A stretch of DNA of 33,816 nt, taken from positions 1-33,816 of IMG/VR virus record IMGVR_UViG_3300028925_002522; one strand, written 5' to 3'. The position numbers were made by a program, and so were the translations under genes. Position 1 is the stretch's first letter. Each line of letters opens with the position of its first letter. The stretch comes from a virus. Shown piece after piece: positions 21,834 through 30,030 of the stretch. Under the pieces are notes generated by a model. That model searched no databases. It worked only from the letters and a program-made list of their open reading frames with translations, and was not told the DNA's origin.

Positions 21834-22871
21834 ATGATCGAAGAAACCGCGCCCGCAGACGCCACTCCGAAAGATATGGATGATTTCATGGAGTCTGCGT
21901 TTGACGATATGGAATCAGAAGAAACAGAAACCACGGACTCCGAGGTTAGTGAAAGCGATATTTCAAACCTTGTCGAGACCGAAACTGATTCGGATGGTGA
22001 TAAGCCAGCCGAAACCGAAACGGATAATGATTGGGAGGGCGAACCTGAAGACCAGACCGTCGCGTCTCCACAATCGATGTCCGCTAAAGACCTGGAAGCG
22101 TTCTCGGCTCTATCGTCCGAATCCCAGAAATGGGTGACGGATCGCGAGAAGGAACTGACCGCTGATTACACCAGGAAAACTATGGATTTGGCTGAACAAA
22201 AGAAATCTTATTCGAGGCTGGACGATATACTTGAACCGCGTCGGCAACAGCTTGCAATGGATGGAATGGACGATAGCACCGCAGTCGGTCAGCTATTTGC
22301 CCTATCCGACTTTGCAAACAAAGACCCGGTTCAGTTTGTTAAGTATTTGTTGAACCAGCGTCAGATACCTTTGTCAGCCCTCAATGAACCCAGCAGGCAG
22401 CAGCCTGTTGATCCTCAATTAGCCGACATGCAACAAAAGATTCAAGGATTCGAAAACTATTTTACACAACAGCAAGACCAAGCGCAGCAGCAAGTTTCTA
22501 TTTCAATCGAAAGTGACATTCAGAAGTTCGCTCAAAACAACGAACATTATGATGAGCTAGAATCTGAAATGATTCCTGTTGTTGCGGCATTGCGTGAATC
22601 TGATCCCAGCTTGACCGCACCGGATGTTCTGGCGAAGGCTTATAAAATGGCCGCCGCTGCGAATGACGGAGTATCTGCCAAAGTTGATGCTGCTAAAGCA
22701 GCCAAAAGCGTGACAGATAAGGTGGCTATGGCGAAAGCCAGAGCTTCCAAGGCAAGAAGAGCTTCAGGTTCAAATGTCCGTTCTAGTGGGGCTGTCCCAT
22801 TTAGTAAGGCCGGGTCTGATAACGTGGAAGATTTTATTGGAGACCTTGTTGACGAACGCATGACGGCTTAA
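21834..22871 (+). CDS. Scaffolding protein
   Basis: Of two tandem ATGs (21831 and 21834), the second gives the better spacing (7 bases) to AAGGA at 21822-21826 and is used (345 aa). The protein has the usual scaffold layout: a very acidic N-terminus (MIEETAPADATPKDMDDFME, then runs of Glu, Asp, Ser and Thr), a long helical Gln-rich middle (MQQKIQGFENYFTQQQDQAQ), an Ala/Lys-rich segment and a short basic C-terminus (KARASKARRASGS) that would bind the capsid protein. Location directly before the capsid gene supports this. It should be lost or expelled from the mature head. Confidence 0.82.
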   Translation: MIEETAPADATPKDMDDFMESAFDDMESEETETTDSEVSESDISNLVETETDSDGDKPAETETDNDWEGEPEDQTVASPQSMSAKDLEAFSALSSESQKWVTDREKELTADYTRKTMDLAEQKKSYSRLDDILEPRRQQLAMDGMDDSTAVGQLFALSDFANKDPVQFVKYLLNQRQIPLSALNEPSRQQPVDPQLADMQQKIQGFENYFTQQQDQAQQQVSISIESDIQKFAQNNEHYDELESEMIPVVAALRESDPSLTAPDVLAKAYKMAAAANDGVSAKVDAAKAAKSVTDKVAMAKARASKARRASGSNVRSSGAVPFSKAGSDNVEDFIGDLVDERMTA

Positions 22872-22888
22872 CATGAAAGGAAAGTCAG

Positions 22889-23866
22889 ATGGCTTCCCCG
22901 AATAGTTCGTTTACCGAAATATCGGCAATTACTTATCGGCATTTCAAAGATAAGTATCTTACCGATAATGTTACCAATCACACCGCTTTACACCAGCGGC
23001 TGACCGAGAAGGGCCGCGTTGATTTGGTCTCTGGCGGCTGGGAAATACAGGTGCCGCTTGACTACAATGAAAACGGCACTTATCAGCGGTATAGTGGCTT
23101 CGACACTTTGGATATTTCACAAAGTGAAGTTTTCACGGCTGCAAACTTCCCCTGGAAACAGGTCGCCATCAACGTCGTTGCCTCTGGCCTAGAAATTCGC
23201 CAGAACAGCGGTAAAGAGGGCGTAATCAAGCTGGTCAAAAACAAGCTGAAAAATGCCATGCGGACGGCAGGGAACAACTTCTCTGTCGATATGTATTCGG
23301 ATGGCACTGCTGCTAATCAGATCAACGGCCTTCAGGCTCTTGTTTCTGACGCAGGCACAGGCACTGTTGGCGGGATTAATTCTGCTACTTACACTTTCTG
23401 GAAAAACATTCTCCAGTCAGCGGCAGCACCGTTGCAGGGCGGCGCAGGTATTACGCCAAGCGCAACTACAATCGAGAGCCTTATGCTCCCGCTGTGGCTT
23501 GCCCTTACCCGTAATAACGACATGCCGGATTTGATTGTCATGGACGATACTTACTTCACGTTCTTTGATAACAGTCAGACCAGCTTGAAACGCTATACCA
23601 ACACAACCGACGTGAAAGCAGGGTCAACCTCCTTGAAGTACAAGGGCGCTGATGTTGTTTATGATTCGGTCGCGGCTGGTATGCCAGATGCTCATGGGTA
23701 TTTCTTGAATACCGACTACATTGGCCTCTGTTCTCATCGAGATGCAAACTGGACGGAAGTTCACGAAAAATGGTCAGTGAATCAAGACAGTCAGGTTTTG
23801 CCAATTATTTGGCAGGGCAACATGACGGTCTCGAACCGTTCACTCCAGGGGGTTATGAAAGCTTAA
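22889..23866 (+). CDS. Major capsid protein (HK97 fold)
   Basis: This 325-residue protein has an AAGGAAAG ribosome site upstream. It shows the pattern of podophage capsid proteins: N-arm MASPNSSFTEISAITYRHFK, GRVDLVSGGWEIQVPLDYNE, FPWKQVAINVVASGLEI (spine region) and LALTRNNDMPDLIVMDDTYF in the A-domain. There is no long N-terminal delta domain, in keeping with a separate scaffold. A short palindrome overlaps its stop codon (23859-23873). It is the first gene of a capsid/decoration pair that ends at the terminator near 24400, so these two products can be made in excess. Confidence 0.92.
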   Translation: MASPNSSFTEISAITYRHFKDKYLTDNVTNHTALHQRLTEKGRVDLVSGGWEIQVPLDYNENGTYQRYSGFDTLDISQSEVFTAANFPWKQVAINVVASGLEIRQNSGKEGVIKLVKNKLKNAMRTAGNNFSVDMYSDGTAANQINGLQALVSDAGTGTVGGINSATYTFWKNILQSAAAPLQGGAGITPSATTIESLMLPLWLALTRNNDMPDLIVMDDTYFTFFDNSQTSLKRYTNTTDVKAGSTSLKYKGADVVYDSVAAGMPDAHGYFLNTDYIGLCSHRDANWTEVHEKWSVNQDSQVLPIIWQGNMTVSNRSLQGVMKA

Positions 23867-23891
23867 TAAGCTTCGTAATAGGATAAATACA

Positions 23892-24383
23892 ATGGCTTAT
23901 GAAATAGTAAACCCTATCGCCGGTAGTCAGCCGATTGCCGACACTTCTGCAACTCAACTTCACCCGCTTGGCACTATTGTTGAAGCGGCTGATGCTACAT
24001 TGGGTGCGGGGGAATTTGTGTATCTTAGTGGCTTGGCGGCAACTGCCGTTGGCACCTGGGTTACATATGCCTCGTCTGACAATACGACGGTTCTTCTAGT
24101 CGCTAACGCGATTGGCCCCGTTGCCATTTCCATGTCAGCTAATCTTGCCAGCTACTACGGCTGGTATCAGATTAGCGGCAAAGGAACTGGTAAGGCTTTG
24201 GCAGGCTACGCCGACAACGGTCTAGTCTATGCGACTGCTACGGCAGGCAGCATTGATGATGCCGTTGTTGCTGGTGACCGTGTTAAACTTGCGATTGGCG
24301 CTTCCGCTGTCGGAACGCCTTCTTCAGGTCTAGCATATTTTGAAATCCAGCGTCCATTTGCGGACGACGGAACTGCGGCTTAA
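23892..24383 (+). CDS. Probable head decoration/stabilisation protein
   Basis: This 163-residue, Ala/Gly/Thr-rich beta protein begins MAYEIVNPIAGSQPIADTSA. LHPLGTIVEAADATLGAGEF and VYLSGLAATAVGTWVTYAS are a pattern I recognise from proteins encoded directly after the capsid gene in many podophages. No cysteine, membrane or catalytic motif is present. By position and composition it is most likely a capsid decoration protein. An AGGA precedes the ATG, and a terminator lies 15 bases after its stop. Confidence 0.78.
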   Translation: MAYEIVNPIAGSQPIADTSATQLHPLGTIVEAADATLGAGEFVYLSGLAATAVGTWVTYASSDNTTVLLVANAIGPVAISMSANLASYYGWYQISGKGTGKALAGYADNGLVYATATAGSIDDAVVAGDRVKLAIGASAVGTPSSGLAYFEIQRPFADDGTAA

Positions 24384-24398
24384 CTTAGTAACTTGATC

Positions 24399-24431
24399 GG
24401 GGCTGGCCTTAACAGCCAGCCCCCTTCATTT
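24399..24431 (+). terminator. Terminator after capsid and decoration genes
   Basis: A perfect 9-bp stem pairs GGGGCTGGC (24399-24407) with GCCAGCCCC (24415-24423) around a 7-base loop, followed by CTTCATTT. The T-run is imperfect, so termination may be partial. That would allow some read-through into the neck genes, a usual way to make more capsid than tail protein. Confidence 0.75.
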
Positions 24432-24451
24432 ACAAATTAGAGAGGATTATA

Positions 24452-25060
24452 ATGGTTGATATTCTTCCAGAAGAAAAACACGGATTTCATGTTGATTTTG
24501 AATTGCGCGCTGAAGAAGATAGAGAAGCATCTATTAAATCCGGCCACCCAGTGTTTCGTGATGTTGAAATGGCTATACTGACCATGCCGGGTGGAAATCT
24601 AGTCCTTGATAAATTTGTTACCGACGAACTGCTGCGAGAATGGAAAGTCGGTATTCCTGGGCGCAAGCCGCCGTCGCCGTTTGCCATGTCCGCATATGAA
24701 GCATGGAAAGACGGGCGCGAGGCTCCTGTGAATGGGATTGATTTAAAGAACTGGCCTGGCGTAACGCCAGCGCAACTGAAGATGTGCCAAGGAATCTCGG
24801 TCCGCACTGTTGAGAATTTAGCCCAATCTAATGCAGACACAATTCGCAAATTAGGAATGGGCGGCGTTGCTCTAAAGGATAAGGCCGCTGCTTATTTACT
24901 AAGCGCGGGTAAAAATAAAGCGAGCGAGGAGATGTCTGCTTTGAAGGTTGAAATGCAGTCTCTGAAAGAAGCAATAGAGAAAAAAGACGACAGAATAAAC
25001 GATCTTTTGACGCAGTTTACAGATGGACCTCCTAAGAAAACTAGAAAAAAGGCCGCCTAG
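24452..25060 (+). CDS. Conserved head-to-tail module protein
   Basis: This 202-residue protein is of a phage family that I recognise by YEAWKDGREAPVNGIDLKNW, PGVTPAQLKMCQGISVRTVE and LGMGGVALKDKAAAYLLSAG. The middle part resembles a helix-hairpin-helix fold. The N-terminal half is beta-rich (FRDVEMAILTMPGGNLVLDK). The end is a coiled coil and a very basic tip (KKTRKKAA), which could touch DNA. It has AGAGAGG upstream of its ATG, just after the terminator. The role is unknown but it is always found between capsid and neck genes; head completion is likely. Confidence 0.75.
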   Translation: MVDILPEEKHGFHVDFELRAEEDREASIKSGHPVFRDVEMAILTMPGGNLVLDKFVTDELLREWKVGIPGRKPPSPFAMSAYEAWKDGREAPVNGIDLKNWPGVTPAQLKMCQGISVRTVENLAQSNADTIRKLGMGGVALKDKAAAYLLSAGKNKASEEMSALKVEMQSLKEAIEKKDDRINDLLTQFTDGPPKKTRKKAA

Positions 25061-25062
25061 AT

Positions 25063-25764
25063 ATGACTTTGTTGACGATGATCAACGGCGCTCAAGATAC
25101 CATCGGGCTGAATAGGTCGGCGGCAGTTATGTCGTCAACAGATAGCAACACGCGCACTTTATTGGCTCTTGCCCAAACAGAGGGAAGCGAACTCCTTGAG
25201 AGATATTCGTGGCCTCAGACACAGGCAGAAGCTACCCACACAACGCTAGCGGCGCAGTTGCAGGGGGTTATGACCACCATAGCGCCGGGGTTCTCTTATA
25301 TTTTAAATCAGACATTCTGGAACAGGACTTTGACGCAGCCGGTTCTAGGTCCGCTATCGCCTTCTGAATGGCAATTATTAGTGGCCCGCACAACAACCGG
25401 GCCATATTCTCAGTTTAGGATACGTGCGGGTAAACTTTTCGCTTACCCAGCCCCCGCAGTTGGTCAGACATGGGTCTTTGAATATCAGACATCTAATTTC
25501 TGCGAAAGCGCCTCCGGGACCGATCAATCAGCATGGGCCGCTGATACCGATACTGGTCTGTTGGACGAGAACCTGATGGAAATGGGCGTGGTGTGGAGAT
25601 TTAAGAAAAAGAACGGTCTCGATTACTCTGAAGATTTCAGAACCTATGAGCAGAAGCTGGCAAACGATACGGCTCGTGTTGGCGGCAAGAAAGTTCTAAA
25701 CATGAACGGGGGCGGCAATATGTACGCTTCCGGCATTTACATACCGCAAGGCTCTTGGTCATAG
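25063..25764 (+). CDS. Head-to-tail adaptor (P22 gp4-like)
   Basis: This 233-residue protein starts MTLLTMINGAQDTIGLNRSA. ELLERYSWPQTQAEATHTTL, PLSPSEWQLLVARTTTGPYS and the FRIRAGKLFAYPAP strand follow the adaptor family that binds beneath the portal in P22-like and marine podoviruses. LLDENLMEMGVVWRFKKKNG and DFRTYEQKLANDTARVGG form the typical helical C-terminal part. It starts 2 bases after the preceding stop, so expression is coupled. It would make the ring that closes the packaged head and accepts the nozzle protein. Confidence 0.85.
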   Translation: MTLLTMINGAQDTIGLNRSAAVMSSTDSNTRTLLALAQTEGSELLERYSWPQTQAEATHTTLAAQLQGVMTTIAPGFSYILNQTFWNRTLTQPVLGPLSPSEWQLLVARTTTGPYSQFRIRAGKLFAYPAPAVGQTWVFEYQTSNFCESASGTDQSAWAADTDTGLLDENLMEMGVVWRFKKKNGLDYSEDFRTYEQKLANDTARVGGKKVLNMNGGGNMYASGIYIPQGSWS

Positions 25765-25786
25765 TTTTGGAAGTTTGGAGACAAAG

Positions 25787-25969
25787 ATGCCTATTCGAAA
25801 GGTAAAGGGTGGGTGGACATTCGGTCGAGGGCCGAAAAGTGCCGTTCATAAAACATTAGGGTCTGCTCAAAGATCATATGGCGCTTATTCAGCCAAGAAG
25901 CATAGTGATAAGCCAAAGAAAAGCCCATCTATGGCAGACGCCCTCAAGGGTAATGATAGGAAATACTGA
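25787..25969 (+). CDS. Small basic podophage protein (KVKGGW type)
   Basis: The ATG at 25787 (60 aa) has GGAG upstream; the frame could also be opened at TTG 25775, but that codon overlaps the ribosome site. The product begins MPIRKVKGGWTFGRGPKSAV and is very basic (KKHSDKPKKSPSMADALKGN). Very similar small proteins ('MPVRKVKGGW.YG..GK') are common near the head-tail genes of podophages. Function not established; nucleic-acid contact or packaging into the virion is plausible from the charge. Confidence 0.75.
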   Translation: MPIRKVKGGWTFGRGPKSAVHKTLGSAQRSYGAYSAKKHSDKPKKSPSMADALKGNDRKY

Positions 25970-27510
25970 TGCTTCAGCCACTCGCCAACAACACACAAAA
26001 ATCCCCGGTATCAAACTCGGTTAGCATCCCAGCGCCGACTTCTGGCTGGAATGCCAAAGACGCATTGTCGGACATGAGTCCAGATTTTGCGATTACCTTA
26101 GACAATATGTTTCCTGATCTAACTGATGTTGTGCTGCGCTCTGGCTATGCTTCACATTCAACCGGCAATGGCTCGGGGGCTGTTGAGACTTTAGCTGAAT
26201 GGGCTGGCCCGACTTCTTCTAAACTGATTAGCGCGGCGGGGTCTGTTATATATGATTCCACGGCATCGGGTGGCTCGACTTCCATTGCCACTGGAAAAAG
26301 TAATGCGCGCTGGCAAACAACGATGTTCACCACCGCAGGCGGAAGTTTCTTATACATGGTAAACGGCGCTGATGCGCCGATATATTACAATGGGTCGGCG
26401 TTCGTAACTCCGACGCTTTCCGGCGTAACTGCGACAGATATCGTCCATATTCTAGCGCATCAGGCGCGGCTATTCTTTACGTTCAAAGACAGTTTAACAT
26501 TTGGCTATTTGGCCGTTAACGGGATCGCCGGGTCCGTAAGCACGTTCAGTCTTGGCGGTTTGTGCAAAAAGGGTGGATATTTAGCCGCTTGTGGTTCTTG
26601 GACGCGGGACGGGGGTTCTGGCCCGGACGATATTTTTGTCGCGGTGACGAGTGAAGGCGAGTGCATCTTGTACTCAGGAAATGATCCTGGCGTCGCAGCA
26701 AATTGGCTTTTGGTGGGTGTGTTTTCTATTGGAAAACCCATTGGCCGAAGGTGTTTGGAAAAGGTCGGGTCTGACATTATTGTAACGACACAAGACGGCG
26801 CTGTTCCTCTGACGACATTCCTTCCCATTGATCAGGTCGGGTCAAAGGGAAAGGCATTATCTGATAATATTCAGAATGATTTTATTACGTCGGCGCGCAC
26901 ATATGGGACGAATTTTGGGTGGCAATCTATTCACTATCCTCAAGGGTCGTATGGGTTATTTAATATTCCGATAGGCGCGACATCGGCGTATCAATATGTA
27001 GTTAACACTCAAACAGGGTCTTGGGCTAGGTTTGTGGGGCAAAATGCGGCCTGCTGGTCTCTGTTCAAGGGCGATCTGTATTTCGGTGGTCAAGCGTCCG
27101 GTGTTATCTACAAGGCGGATACGGGAACGTCAGACAATGGCGTGAATATTGATTATAAAGTAAAACCCGCGTTTAACTATTTCAGGAGCCGGGGGGTCAA
27201 CAAGCTGTTTTCACTCTGTCGGCCACACTTTACATCAAACGGGTCTCCGTCCATTGCTATTGATTTGAACGTAGATTTTGCAGACGTTAATCCTACGAGC
27301 ATCCCATCTGCGGCAGCATTAAATGGTGCCATATGGGATACATCAAAATGGGACGAGGCTAATTGGACGGACTCGGCTAGTATAGCCAACTGGATAACCG
27401 TCTATGGCATCGGAGACTGCGCCACTCCCACTATTCGAGGGTCTGAAAACGCCCTGACAATACGCTTTTCTGCATATGACATGATATGGCAAGTGGGGAA
27501 TGCTTTGTGA
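25969..27510 (+). CDS. Tail nozzle / hub protein (beta-propeller, P22 gp10-like)
   Basis: This 513-residue beta-rich protein has an opening block, PAPTSGWNAKDALSDMSPDF, ITLDNMFPDLTDVVLRSGY, that is the hallmark of podophage nozzle proteins. Repeated blade-like segments follow (LYMVNGADAPIYYNGSAF, GSWTRDGGSGPDDIFVAVTS, AACWSLFKGDLYFGGQ) and a C-terminal beta domain. It would sit at the tip of the short tail under the adaptor ring and anchor the fibres. It overlaps the stop of the small gene before it by one base. After its stop comes a short gap that holds the parS-like site. Confidence 0.85.
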   Translation: MLQPLANNTQKSPVSNSVSIPAPTSGWNAKDALSDMSPDFAITLDNMFPDLTDVVLRSGYASHSTGNGSGAVETLAEWAGPTSSKLISAAGSVIYDSTASGGSTSIATGKSNARWQTTMFTTAGGSFLYMVNGADAPIYYNGSAFVTPTLSGVTATDIVHILAHQARLFFTFKDSLTFGYLAVNGIAGSVSTFSLGGLCKKGGYLAACGSWTRDGGSGPDDIFVAVTSEGECILYSGNDPGVAANWLLVGVFSIGKPIGRRCLEKVGSDIIVTTQDGAVPLTTFLPIDQVGSKGKALSDNIQNDFITSARTYGTNFGWQSIHYPQGSYGLFNIPIGATSAYQYVVNTQTGSWARFVGQNAACWSLFKGDLYFGGQASGVIYKADTGTSDNGVNIDYKVKPAFNYFRSRGVNKLFSLCRPHFTSNGSPSIAIDLNVDFADVNPTSIPSAAALNGAIWDTSKWDEANWTDSASIANWITVYGIGDCATPTIRGSENALTIRFSAYDMIWQVGNAL

Positions 27511-27516
27511 TGGATA

Positions 27517-27532
27517 TGTTTCACATGAAACA
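27517..27532. promoter_or_regulatory. parS-like 16-bp palindrome
   Basis: TGTTTCACATGAAACA has 7-bp inverted arms (TGTTTCA and TGAAACA). It differs at one position from TGTTTCACGTGAAACA, the chromosomal ParB-binding site conserved across most bacterial phyla. It lies 7 bp after the nozzle stop, in the only gap of more than a few bases between 25.77 kb and the genome join. No ParA or true ParB gene is present, so host ParB would be the natural ligand. Confidence 0.6.
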
Positions 27533-27558
27533 ATAATCGAGTTATGAAGGAGATTAAA

Positions 27559-28035
27559 ATGCCCGGCGGAGTACAATATGGAAGCCGACAAGAGGCTCAA
27601 AAGTATGCAGATACGTTTGATGATGCATCTGGGCCAACTGCCGTCACTATGGAAATGAGCAACCCCGATACGGGTCAACCTTATTGGGTAGTCATTAATA
27701 AAGACCCTATGGACCTGGACGGCTATTTCAACTGGATGAATAATAATGACACAGGGATGATGTCTGAGCAGGGGGTTAATATACTTCCTGGGCAGTCTGA
27801 ATTTGGTGCCGCTATTACCGAAGATGGTGCGACGCAGGCGGTTGATATACTCCCTGATCAGCCTGGACTTGGTGCGCTGCTACCGCCACCACCGTTGCCA
27901 GAACGGCCAGAGCGGCCCATTCTTGAAAGAGAAGCCGACCTATTAAATCAATATGGCAGAAAACAACGCGGTCAAATGCGGCGCCAATCAGGCAATAATA
28001 TGATCAACGCCCTTGGCGGCTATCCGCAACCATAA
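27559..28035 (+). CDS. Unknown virion-module protein with Pro-rich segment
   Basis: The ATG at 27559 (158 aa, MPGGVQYGSRQEAQKYADTF) has AAGGAG 6 bases upstream and is preferred to that at 27544. The N-terminal half looks globular (AVTMEMSNPDTGQPYWVVIN). Two similar short blocks follow, VNILPGQSEFGAAITEDGAT and VDILPDQPGLGALLPPPPLP, and then a basic helical tail (EADLLNQYGRKQRGQMRRQS). No family is recognised. The repeated '(V)(N/D)ILP.Q' block suggests an internal duplication. It lies among ejection-protein genes and may be a minor virion protein. Confidence 0.6.
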   Translation: MPGGVQYGSRQEAQKYADTFDDASGPTAVTMEMSNPDTGQPYWVVINKDPMDLDGYFNWMNNNDTGMMSEQGVNILPGQSEFGAAITEDGATQAVDILPDQPGLGALLPPPPLPERPERPILEREADLLNQYGRKQRGQMRRQSGNNMINALGGYPQP

Positions 28036-28038
28036 CGG

Positions 28039-28464
28039 ATGACGCAGATCATACTAGGCAAGGACGAAGAATTGGTGCAATGGGCGGAGGCACGTTTTCC
28101 AGATTTTGCGCCCGTTGCCCGGCCACTTACGGCAATCGGCTTCGCTGCTTCTTCTGGCGATATACTAGGCGTTGCAATTTATAACAATTTCAGGCAACAT
28201 GATGTTGAATGTAGTATTGTCACAGCGACCCCTAAATGGGCCACGCCGGGAAATATACGGGTTATTTTCAATTATCCGTTTGTTCAGTTGGGTGTGAAAA
28301 GAATGACAGCTATCACAGCAAAATCAAATAAGCGATGTCGTAAACTCTTGGAAGGTGTCGGGTTTCGTCTCGAAGGCGTTCACCCTTACGCGGACAAAGG
28401 CACGGCGGCGTCTTGCACATATGGCATATATTATGACAAAGCAATGGAGTGGTTAAATGGGTAA
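28039..28464 (+). CDS. GNAT-family acetyltransferase-like protein
   Basis: This 141-residue protein has the GNAT layout: a beta strand with GDILGVAIYNNFRQHDVECS, a strand-loop-helix TPKWATPGNIRVIFNYPFVQ at the acetyl-CoA region, and LGVKRMTAITAKSNKRCRKL, then LLEGVGFRLEGV, the classic 'a.....N..a...yeklGF...G' ending. Such genes are often found in this position in podophages of aquatic bacteria. The substrate is unknown. It may modify a virion or host protein. Its 3' end overlaps the next gene by 8 bases. Confidence 0.82.
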   Translation: MTQIILGKDEELVQWAEARFPDFAPVARPLTAIGFAASSGDILGVAIYNNFRQHDVECSIVTATPKWATPGNIRVIFNYPFVQLGVKRMTAITAKSNKRCRKLLEGVGFRLEGVHPYADKGTAASCTYGIYYDKAMEWLNG

Positions 28465-29527
28465 AAAGTCACCAAAAGCCCCCGCAGCTCCAGACCCAGC
28501 AGCCACCGCAGCGGCTCAGGGGGCCGTTAATAAAGAGACCGCCATTGCTCAAGCAAGGCTGAATCAGGTCAACGAACTGACCCCATACGGCTCTTCATCT
28601 TATACGCCAACTGGTGAAACAATTGACGGCATCGATCAATATTTACGAACGACGACGCTTGACCCCAAGCAACAGGCTATTTTTGATCTACAAGCCGATA
28701 CATCAATATCCAGAGAACAATTGGCCGGGGACCAGATAGGCCGAGTTTCTGAAAATCTATCGACGCCATATAGCTTTGAAGGATTCCCAGCAGCGCCTCT
28801 GGCCGACGCTGACGCCAGACAGCAAGTTATTGACTCTCTGTATAGCCAGTTTAAATCCCGCCTTGACCCGCGATTCGACGATGAAAGAACGGCGCTAGAG
28901 ACGCGATTAGCGACTCAAGGCATCCCCGTTGGGTCTGATGCGTTCAATGATGCTGTGGAGAGCCAGGGCCGGACAAGAAATGATGCATATGACCAAGCAT
29001 TGAGGAGTTCAATTTCCGGCGGCGGGGCTGAACAATCAAGATTGTTCGGGCTTGGCGGTTCAGCTAGAGATAGGGCTATAGGTGAATACGAGCGCCAGCG
29101 GAATGCGCCGCTGAACGAGATCGCTGCGCTTCAGAGCGGCACCCAAATAACGAACCCTCAGTTCTCACCAACGCCACAGACGGGAATATCCAACGCTGAT
29201 ATAACGGGGCCAACGGCCTTGCAGTATCAGGGGCAAATGGCGGGGTACAACGCCGCTAACCAACGGAATTCAGGCATGATGTCTGGATTGTTTGGTTTGG
29301 GCGCTGCTGCTCTTCCCTTGGCGTTCCCTTCGGATATTAGGATCAAAGAAGATATATCCAAGGTCGGAACGCTAGACAATGGACTGGGCGTTTATTCGTT
29401 CCGGTTTAAAGATGGCGGACCGCAACAGATTGGTCTAATAGCGCAGGAAGTTGAGAAGGTTAACCCAGGTGCAGTTGGCGAGCAAGACGGAATCAAGACC
29501 GTCGATTATGCAAGGGCGGTTCTCTAA
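28457..29527 (+). CDS. Virion protein with C-terminal S74 (intramolecular chaperone) domain
   Basis: This 356-residue protein starts MGKKSPKAPAAPDPAATAAA and is mostly helical, with a tail-tip/ejection-like body (TALETRLATQGIPVGSDAFN). A Gly/Ala-hydrophobic stretch (MMSGLFGLGAAALPLAFP) comes before the last 65 residues, which are an S74-type domain: SDIRIKEDISKVG with the S292/K297 dyad, and QIGLIAQEVEKVNPGAV. In endosialidases and L-shaped fibres this domain trimerises and then cuts itself off before the Ser. The module here is short. The stop overlaps the next ATG (TAATG). Confidence 0.8.
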   Translation: MGKKSPKAPAAPDPAATAAAQGAVNKETAIAQARLNQVNELTPYGSSSYTPTGETIDGIDQYLRTTTLDPKQQAIFDLQADTSISREQLAGDQIGRVSENLSTPYSFEGFPAAPLADADARQQVIDSLYSQFKSRLDPRFDDERTALETRLATQGIPVGSDAFNDAVESQGRTRNDAYDQALRSSISGGGAEQSRLFGLGGSARDRAIGEYERQRNAPLNEIAALQSGTQITNPQFSPTPQTGISNADITGPTALQYQGQMAGYNAANQRNSGMMSGLFGLGAAALPLAFPSDIRIKEDISKVGTLDNGLGVYSFRFKDGGPQQIGLIAQEVEKVNPGAVGEQDGIKTVDYARAVL

Positions 29528-30030
29528 TGGAAAAATTAAAAACCCATCCGTTCTATCGGCAGGGGCCAATTATTGACCAAAAGGCTATCGACAAGACAGA
29601 TTCTCGCCGCCTAATGGCGGAGAAGTTGCTTGAAGGTTCTTCGGGTTTGAAAAAAATGTACCATCCGCTTCAAGGTGTCGCTCAATTAGCTCAAGCTGGC
29701 GTTGGGGCATATTTGCAAAACAAATCCGATGAAGAACAAGCCGCTCGTCAGGATAAACATAATAAGGCGGTTCTCGAATGGCTAAAATAAAACCCCATCA
29801 GTTCTATCAGCAAGGTCCGATTTTGCAGGGGCGAAGCGGACAAGAAGCTATCGACAGGGCGAATGAGACCAGTTCCCGCCGCCGAATGGCGGAAAGGTTG
29901 CTTGAGAGTTCTTCGGGTTTCCGAAGGATTGACCACCCGCTTCAGGGTGTTGCTCAAATGGCTCAAGCTGGTGTTGGCGCATATTTGCAGAACCAAGCTG
30001 ACGAAAAACATGCAGCGCGGCAGGATAAAT
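29515..30030 (+). repeat. Diverged tandem duplication with 251-bp offset
   Basis: GGCGGTTCTC, then TAATGG, at 29515-29530 recurs as GGCGGTTCTC, then GAATGG, at 29766-29781. The sequences after each copy encode matching protein segments (FYRQGPI/FYQQGPI, HPLQGVAQLAQAGVGAYLQN/HPLQGVAQMAQAGVGAYLQN, AARQDKHN/AARQDKYN). The TAA that ends the S74 protein in copy 1 corresponds to GAA in copy 2, so copy 1's gene reads on for 3 more codons and ends in WLK. Small indels show that the copies have diverged. Confidence 0.85.
29527..29790 (+). CDS. Short paralogue of the ejection-protein N-terminus
   Basis: This 87-residue protein (MEKLKTHPFYRQGPIIDQKA...) matches the first 95 or so residues of the 474-residue protein encoded next, apart from a few indels. 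Both have SRRLMAEKLLE-like, HPLQGVAQ-AQAGVGAYLQN and AARQDK blocks. It ends NKAVLEWLK by reading through the duplicated junction. It overlaps the next gene by 13 bases. It could be a separate small virion protein, or a by-product of the duplication that is still open and still has a normal start. The frame is intact, so some function or recent origin is likely. Confidence 0.7.
   Translation: MEKLKTHPFYRQGPIIDQKAIDKTDSRRLMAEKLLEGSSGLKKMYHPLQGVAQLAQAGVGAYLQNKSDEEQAARQDKHNKAVLEWLK

Noticed and set aside
23859-23873. Palindrome AAGCTTAATAAGCTT over the capsid stop codon
   Set aside because: Arms of 7 bp with a 1-base centre cannot form an RNA hairpin, and two HindIII-like hexamers can arise by chance. 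No linked function seen.
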